This document shows positions 52,801 to 61,800 of a stretch of DNA of 64,000 nt, piece by piece. The translations under genes were made by a program, and so were the position numbers. The stretch is from Patiria miniata (Eukaryota > Echinodermata > Asteroidea > Valvatida > Asterinidae), in NCBI RefSeq assembly GCF_015706575.1, contig NW_024037074.1:25471334-25535333 (forward strand), in the 5' to 3' direction. Position 1 is the first letter of the stretch; each line of letters starts with the position of its first letter. The notes beneath the pieces are model-generated. The model was not told the origin of the DNA. It saw only the letters and a list, made by a program, of their open reading frames with translations, and made no database searches.

Positions 52801-55800
52801 AGGAGGAGTCTCCAATTGTGGGTACATTACAAAGTAAGACTTGACATAAAATTTTACGGGGGAGTGTGGCTTAGAGGTTAGGGTTTCATAACTCGTGATC
52901 AGAGGGTCAGGGGTTCGAATCGAGCTGCTGGTCATATGTTGTGTCCTTGGGCAAGCCACTTCATCCCCACTTGCCTCTCTATCTCTACCCAAGAGAATGA
53001 ATGGGTACCAGCATTAGCTTGGGAGTAACCTGTGATGGACTAGCATCCCATCCAGGGGGAATAGGAATATCGTCAGTCGTTTAATTCTACTGAAACTGGA
53101 GATAAACGCCGACCTGATGGGCCACATTGGCTCGTGACAGACTTTATTATTTCTTATTTCCAATATTTGCACCTTCCTTATGGTAATTTTTGTGTTATGA
53201 TTATGTCAATTTTCAAAAAATATGCCACCATGAACCTTGCCAGTTTGAGTCCTGTCTGCACTGAATGGTACTTCCATGTGTCAGATGACATCCAGCACCC
53301 CCAATCCACTTAATGATTCTGCGACAGCACGATTTGCTCTAAAATCCTTACAACCCAGGCTGTTCACCCTAGAAGTTGAAATTCGAAGTTGAACTGTTTT
53401 TTTTTATACCCATAATTTTTTCAGAGCATCTCAAGATTGGCCTGGCCAGCCATGAGCAGTACTATCAGGACTTCAAGCGGGAGTTTACTCAGCGAATTCA
53501 GCAGGTCGATGTCCAGATGGAAGCAGTCCAAGGAGGTACTTAAGAATTTGCAGGACTTTGCTCAGACACTCATTACCAACATGTTTGTTGAAATTAGTCA
53601 GATGGAGGGCAGTGTTTGCATTTGATAATAGTACTGCAGTTGAACCGCTGACCTGAACCAAAATTTGCTGAATGTGGCATTTTGGTTGTACATTGTAATG
53701 TTTGTATAGCGCTTTCCATCGTATCAATGATCTCAAAACGCTTTACAATTATTGCCCTGTTCATCGGGCCACGAGACCACGCGGCAGTGGATATCAGCGC
53801 ACATTCAGTCCCCTACTTTCACAGGTACCTATTCATACTCCTGGGTGGAGAGAGGCAATCGTAGTTAAGTGACTTGCCCAAGGGCACAAACACCAATGTT
53901 CCTGGCAGGGTTCGAACCCATGCACCATCGTACATGAGTCAAACACTGTAACCACTGAACCATGGCATTCTACATTCAAAACCATCAAAACTTACACAAC
54001 TATAAAAATGATCTAAAGGAGGCTTTGCCTAGCCACTTCGTGGGGGTGGTGGCTTCATCACCCTGTTGACCGCTTCGCGGGCAAGTCACCCACTTTGCAG
54101 GCAAACACCCACTTTGCGAGTGATCAACTCGTAAACTGGTGAACACACACAGTATACTCCTTTTGCACTTTACTGTATAGTGATGATTCGCCATTTGATG
54201 GAGGAAAACAATATTTAAGGCTGACAAAAAGACGCAAGTTATAAAGGAGGTGACAACTTGCAAGTAATGAGCCTGTCCCACAGTGTATGCATGCACATAC
54301 AAGATTAAATACTGTGGGAAGACCTCTAAACTTATTGCCGAATTTCTTGTGAATCCCTCAAAAACTATATGGGCTACTGCAGTCTGTTTTTTCAAAGGGT
54401 ATAATCAAACATTTAAGCTTTTCAAAATACCAAGAATGGAAGTGCTTACATACTCTAGTGTTTTACTCTGTCCCCCCCCCCCCCCCCCCCCCCCCGTATA
54501 TTCCCCGAATCTGAAAAAAATATCCTTCTGTCTTCTCGTAATTAACAGTTGTTGACTGTTGTGATGAGGGATATGACATTTTTAACACCCGAGGGATGCA
54601 TAGCACCCAAGGCGAAGCCGAGGGGGTTAAAAACGGCATATCCCACATCACAGCAGTCAACAATTGTTTTGTTATATCGTGCCAATAACTCAAAAAGATA
54701 AATGGTTGTAACTTACTGTGTGAGAAATAAATTAAACCACTGCGATGTAGCCTTTGATAACTGAGAGTTTTGATGTCCTGCCGGACATGAGCAGTTGACG
54801 TTTGCAGTTCTCATTGCGCGAAGCTAGCGCGCCGGCAGGTTCTATACGCGTGCGCAAAGCGCGCAATGAATGCAGTGGGATATCACTGATCTCGTCTCAA
54901 AAAATGGATACAAGTGTGTGAAATGCTTTTTAACAGAGCAGACACGTGGCCGTTCTAGAATATTTAAAAAACAGTATCCAAACACACAATATAACAATTA
55001 AAGTTTGGACCCGAAGGAGAACAGTGCAGAAGCAATAACCAGGCTACATATTAGATGTACAACAAACAAAAGTGAGAAGAAGATTATATTGTATTTTTTT
55101 GGCTACATTTTCTTTCACCTGTGTTTTTACATTAATAATAAAGATTCATATAGTTTAAAAACATAAATCAAAGAGAAGGGAGGATTGGATGAGTTGGCAT
55201 TACAGTTATAACCAGCTGGCTTGATGTTGATTCAATATCGATTCACAGGTGGTGATGATGTGTCGATGGCACAGCGGCTTCAAGAACTTGAGGTCAAGAA
55301 GCAATCGCTGCATACTGAACTCAGAACATGCACTCAGTTACTAGTAGACGCATATGACAAGTGAGTATGAGCTCCGTGCGCCAACAAAAAAGGGGGCCTT
55401 TTTACCACTTTTAAGAGACCTGTGGATGAGACACACAGCGTGTGCATACTGTACTGTACTGGTTCGCGCGCGAAGGGCGCATGACTTTCTGAATGTGCCA
55501 AAGCCATTAGCCACAGCGTCTTCAAGTGAGCGTCGGGCATCGTCAGCACACTAATACGCTCAAATTTAAACTTGCGATGGTCTCCCAGACTGATACCAGC
55601 CCCCAATAACTTTGGATCATTCGAAATATGCAGTGGATGGACCGGGAACCAGTCTAGGTCTCCCCCAACTCTCTTTTCTGGCCGTTGAAGGAGTACTTGT
55701 GTGTGGAGCCCATAGGGAAATCGCCTGTCTCAACTTTCAACGTCTGACATTTTTGGTTTGGCATGCAGTGCTTTAGATGTTGAGATCCAGTATTGTTTTG

Positions 55801-58800
55801 TACATATTTTTGTCAATATCTTTCAGGTATTTAACGGATCACCTGCCTACTCCTTCGTTACTACCGGTCACAGTCTCGGTGCGACTCCAAGGGAAAAACG
55901 TCACTCTGCCAGATATTAAACTAAAGCCACACAGTAGGTGAGCTTGATTGCTGATCATTCTGAACCCTAACCCTCTCAGATCCCTCCAAATTAGCCAGGA
56001 GGTTTCTGTTGGGTAGGATTGAGGAATGCAGGACCCAGCTACCATTTCAAGGAGTATAAGGTGCCGGGGAAATTGGGTTTCATGAGGTGATTTTTCCTAA
56101 AAGCCTGGGCCCTTTTATACCAGGATTTTGGATGTTTATCTTTGACTGAGCCCAGTGTAACATTATCGGGTTAAAGGTATAGTCCATCATTTGTAATTTG
56201 TGCATTTTGTTCGTTTGAAGCAACAAAAGTGCTCAAAATCTAAAGAAGGGTACTGAACAACTAACCTGATGAAGTTTCAGCTCAGCTTCAGCTGTATATT
56301 CCGAGGAAAACAGCATTCTAGGATCTCAATTTCAAATCAAAAGTTGCTGAATCATGTTTTGAATTGGGCCTGAATTCAGCGTCCGAGAAACGTTCTCACT
56401 GTGCCGATTGCAGCTACGCGATGTCGCGCACTGATCCGACGAATTATAGCATGTGCGTGTGCGTCGTGCAAATGCTTGCGCGCGCTTCGCCGAATAACAA
56501 AACGAACTATTAATTTAAATTTTCCTACGGTGAATTTTAAGAAGCATTGTTTGAAAGGCCTTCCCTCGTTGATTACTTCAAAATGACAGTTTGCCAGAAA
56601 GAATAAATTCACAGGGAGTTTAGTCCCCTTACTATCTTTCAACCAAGTATGTTTTTCAACAATAATTACACCAGTTACTTTTCGGATAGCTGCAAATGAT
56701 GGACTATAGCTTTAATCACTGAAGGCAATGGTTACACCATAGGAGGCCAGTCCACACTCTTTGGCATGCATTAACGTAACTCATGTGCCACAGCGGCCAC
56801 ACTTACAGTCCGACAAATCCAGGATTTCTGTTGTTTATGCATCAATTTTACAATCAATAAAGCATCGTTCCTTTCAAATTATAGTTTCCATTACAGATTT
56901 GAAATCCGAGTAGTAACAACACGTATGTCAACAAGCGAGTTGACTGTGAATAAAACAATCTTGATGTGGTTGCTTTGTTTATCCAGTTTATCCGATATTA
57001 AGGAGGTTGTTACCAGGGCAATGGAGACGAGGGGAGATCCTATTGCTAGTTTCCCAGATGACAAAGTGAAATTTGTTCTACTTGGGTAAGTCTTGACTCT
57101 GTGCATGATCAACCGCGGGCAGTGTGTAGCCCCCAATAATGAGAGTGTTTCACAAGTGCTTTGCGCTGTTTTTATTAAAGGGAAGATACAACATTTGCAA
57201 ACATCAAAAAACAAAATGATCAAATTATCACGAAATACCTTACTGAATTGTTAGGGATTGACAGTCTAAAGCATCCTGTAAAATCGTGGCTCCTGGTGTG
57301 CTGACATTTGATAATAATAGTAATAATAATTTTGGAGGCTAATCGTCCTTACTGGCAGCTGGGATGCTGAATTGCGAAGGACGTGGCTACAACGTGGTCG
57401 GGCCGCTGGCACATAAAGGCGACTATGGCTGCCGGCCACAGCGACCCATATATGACCACGGAGCACAGCCTGAGATCGAAAGTGTTTGATTTTTCCGGAG
57501 GGAGGAAAACCGGAGGGCCCGGAGAAAAACCCTCGTGGCACAGGAGAGAACCAACACCCAACTCTACTCACATGTGATCCGTGGCCAGGCCAGGATCCGC
57601 GGCCAAGATTCGAACCGTGGTCACCTTGGTGGGAGGCGAGCGCTTTACGCACAAGCCACCCATGCCAAGTAGCCTTTTCTTAAAGAGGTGGAATGCTCGA
57701 AGACATTTCCGTCATTTTTCGGGTATATGTAGCCTAAGGTGTGATGAAATAAAAACGACTATTGTTTCTGTCACAAAATGAGTACAAAAGGTACTTTTGA
57801 GAGCTGTTTTTCAGGTCCTGTTTCGACCCAAACGTGCAATTTGTGTAAAAGTCGTCGTTGCGGGCAGCAAACAAAACACAGTAAATCATGACGTAATAAA
57901 CAGGACTCGTTTATGCTACTCTGCATCGGGATTCCTGTTTATTACGTCACGATTTACTGTGTTTCGTCGTTGCGGGCAGCAAACAAAACACAGTAAATCG
58001 TGACCTAATAAACAGGACTCATTTATGCTACTCTGCATCGGGATTCCTGTTTATTACGTCACGATTTACTGTGTTTTGTTTGCTGCCCGCAACGACGACT
58101 TTCACACAAATTGCACGTTCGGGTCGAAACATGCATGACAGGACTTGAAAAACAGCTCTCAAAAGTTCCTTTTGTACTCATTTTGTGACAGAAACAATAG
58201 TCGTTTTTATTTCATCACACCTTAGGCTACATATACCCGAAAAATGACGGAAATGTCTTCGAGCATTCCACAACCTCTTTAACAGCAAACTCTTGCAACA
58301 CACTGGCATTGGTTCTTTTCTGGATCCAGGATATCCTTAGCATTCTTTGCCAGCACCACAACTCAAAGGCATTGATTTTGTCGCAGTCTGCTTTGTTCAG
58401 GGATCAGGATTCGCAGGCATAGGTTGCAATTGGGAACACAATCAAGTGCCCGCACTAGCGGTGTCTTAGTAGCATTGGTGATGTCCTTGTCTGCCAAGAT
58501 TATTGACATCTTTGTTCATTGCAGATCTTGCCAATGCAACACGGCGCCTTATTTTGTCCTTGCATCCACCTTCCACCTAAACGTACTCATTTAAAACCGG
58601 ATAAACACATTTATGAGCAGTAGATTTTGAAGTGAAGAGGTTCAAGTTGAAACTCTTTCATTGTTGATCTTTGTTTAACTTCAACAAAAATTTGTAGAAA
58701 AAACTTCAGGTTGGTTCATAGAGAGCCTGGTTTTCCAGTATGGAAGAAATATCAGTACATGTATTTTCCTTTTTCATTGTTGTTCTTGTGCAGACCTATT

Positions 58801-61800
58801 GAGAAGGGTCGAGAAATATTGGCTGAATTTCTAGAGGAGCTGTCATTGACTCCAGATGATACTGAGAGGTCAGAGGTTATCAGGCTCCTACCCGGAGGGT
58901 GTCATCCAGTACTGGAGTTTGGTGTCAAACCTGGGAGCGAGGTTGTAATAGCTGGTCCAATCAAACTAGAAAGGTGAGATTAAGGAATGTACTGGCCACG
59001 TGGTGACCCTTCATCTTACAAGATTTATATCTTTGAAGTATGAAGTGAAAAAATATTTTTACAGAACATATTTGTAAGCTCTGGCAGGAGCTTCTACATG
59101 TCACTTGATGGTTGGTTGGTCGGTCTGTCTGTCTGTCTGTCTGTCTGGGTGTCTGTCTGTCTGTCTGTCTGGGTGTCTGTCTGTCTGTCCCTGACCAAAA
59201 TTATTTGACCAAAAATTGATCAAATGCCATGCCGTGGTCATATAAAAGCACTGTTGCCAAAAGTTTTCGGAAGACCGGATTGGTTTCATTCGATGCGCAT
59301 CTATTTTGCATATATATGTCTGTCCCCAGAAAATTGACCAAAAACAAGCCCCCTAAGTTGCCCATAAAATATAACTACCTAACTTAAATTTTCAAAAAAA
59401 GTTAACAAAATAAATAAAATACTTAACAAAAATTGTTTGTAACAATTCCTGAAGTTGTTTATGAACATTTTGTAAATGGAGGCAAAATACATGTATGTGC
59501 AGTAAGGTTTATAGTCACGTTGTATAGCGCAGCGTTATTTTGACATGGGATGGCCCTGGCTTGCACGCACAATCTCCGGTCAACATTACCGTCCGTTGCA
59601 CGGTGAAATCATTTGTGCCGGCGTGGATGGTACCCCAAAGCACACGGTTATTCTTTGGCACTTTTGGCATTGATGCAAGATGACCAGAGCTTATTGTGCA
59701 CTCGCACTTGTTTATATAAAATGCAAGGTTCAGTCTTGTCACATTTGATGACAGATTTGTAGACAATATGACAAGTGAAGTCGCTCACAGTTTTTTCCCC
59801 ACACTGCTGGGCAAAAAGCCATTGATGTTATGTTTTAGTGGGGGAAATTTATAAGAAAGCATCGATGGTATTTTATGGTAGATTTTGGTCTCAATTTGAC
59901 ATTTTTGTTTCGATTTCAGTGAGATGCCCAAGCAGTGCTTTGCACAGACATTTGTCAAGGATAAAGGCCAATCAATGGACTACTTCACCTGCACCGACTG
60001 CTCTTTCAAATGTAAGTACACTGGATTTGAACCCCTGACCCTCTGATTGCAAGGCACTGAGTAGTCACTGCAACTTCAAGAGACTAGCATTTTAACCATT
60101 TTTTTTTACCATTTGAAAATATAACTGAAATCAGGCCAATGCTACCTTTTTAGATATTTTGTTTTGTACAAAACGTAAGTAGCTAAAGAAGTCACCGAAT
60201 TGTTCTCATTTAGAAAATGCTCTGGGTATGCAGTATTTTACAGTGAGAAAAGTAAGGTCACTAGAGATTGACCGATGTTCATATCTGGATCAAATTTATT
60301 TCGTTTTTCTATAACGAAAAGCTCATCTTCCAAAATTTCTCCACTCATACAGATGACATGAACAACAACTGAATTAAAAATGTTCATTTATTAATTGTTC
60401 AGGTAAAATATTCAATTTGTTTGGTAGTTTCCTCCTGTTTGCCGTAAATGTACTTGAGAAAACTATTATATGATGACAAAAATGTATCGCTTTCTTGCAG
60501 GGGTGTGTCGATCTTGCCGAGATTTTTGCCACAAGGATCACCAAACGGTGCCATATGTAATGGGACATCAACCTACATGGTAACGATTTCTAGAATAATT
60601 CTTTCTTTTTTTTATTTCTCATTTTTTGGAATTTCAGATCAGCATGTTTTACTGCAGAATTAATGACTTGCACAGGTCAAATTAAATGCTTAATTTACCC
60701 TATTTTTGCTTGCAGGGCATGTTGCTACTGTCCAAGAAAGAAAAAGGTAATGTGGTTTTATATTTTTCAACGCATATTATAAATTTGAGGGAGATTTTCA
60801 TAAAAAAATGTTGTCCTTTTTGGGGGCATTTACAGTTTGGAATTTTGAGAAATGGAGCCTTGTGTTGGTTTTAAAAATTCCAATTACCAACCGTTGTCCT
60901 ACTTTAGGCAAAAAAAAAAAAGTCTCCAGTGTCTGGTATGGAGCTTGCCCAAAAAGTGGTGCGGCGACGCGGCTTTTTTTTTTTTTTTTACCTGTTTTTT
61001 TTGCTTCAAATGTCGGTTGATGATTGCAAATGGTGCCCGACTAAACTTAGTGCAAACATGCAAATAATTTATATGGGAGTCCAGAGAGGCCACATTAAGC
61101 TTATTCTTGACCATAACCCAATCTAAAAACACGTTAAAATTGTGCAGCAGCAGGATTCCAGTCAATCCAGTGAGTTTGGCGGTTTTGAGACATCATCTTT
61201 CATTGAAAAAAAAACGTTTTCATTTTGCCGACGCGCATGGCTACGGCGACGCGCGCGCATACCAGAAACCGGAGATTTTTTTTTTTGGCCTTGGGTGCTT
61301 CCAGAATATTACATGTACATGTACAGGTGATATTGCAGACCGGTGTGGTAGGCCTCAAAATTGTTCGCTCTGACAATTGTGGGTTCTAATTCCCAATCTA
61401 TTGACTGTCAATTCCAATAGTGGTGCTTAAAATTAGTAGGCAAGTCTCTGTAACAAATCTCAGGGAATCATCATCATCATCATCATCATCATCAGCGTTA
61501 AGAGTCCATTTGTCCCACTTTGTGGGGTTGGACATTTCATTTCCTTAATGGCTGCTCTCCAAGCTTTCCTGTCTGTGGGGTCCATGTGAGCGATACCAGA
61601 TGTTTTGGCATCTTCTTCTACAGTTTCCCTCCAGGTTTTTCTGGGTCTCCCACGAGGCCTTCTTCCGGTGACTCGAAAATTTAAAGCTCTCTGGAGCCAG
61701 TGTGTTGCCTCTCTCCTAGCCACATGTCCATACCATCTAAGCCTGTTAATCCTCATAACCTGTGCTACCCCCATCAGGCCCACTGACTGAAGGAGGACTT

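Noticed and set aside
56897..56986. Inclusion of 30 residues starting FEIRVVTTRM in exon 8
   Set aside because: In-frame and possible, but the downstream acceptor has a better pyrimidine tract and gives a more coherent protein; kept only as an isoform finding.
58300..58580. Third LINE reverse-transcriptase fragment
   Set aside because: Only vague DNA-level resemblance; no frame long enough or motif to support it.
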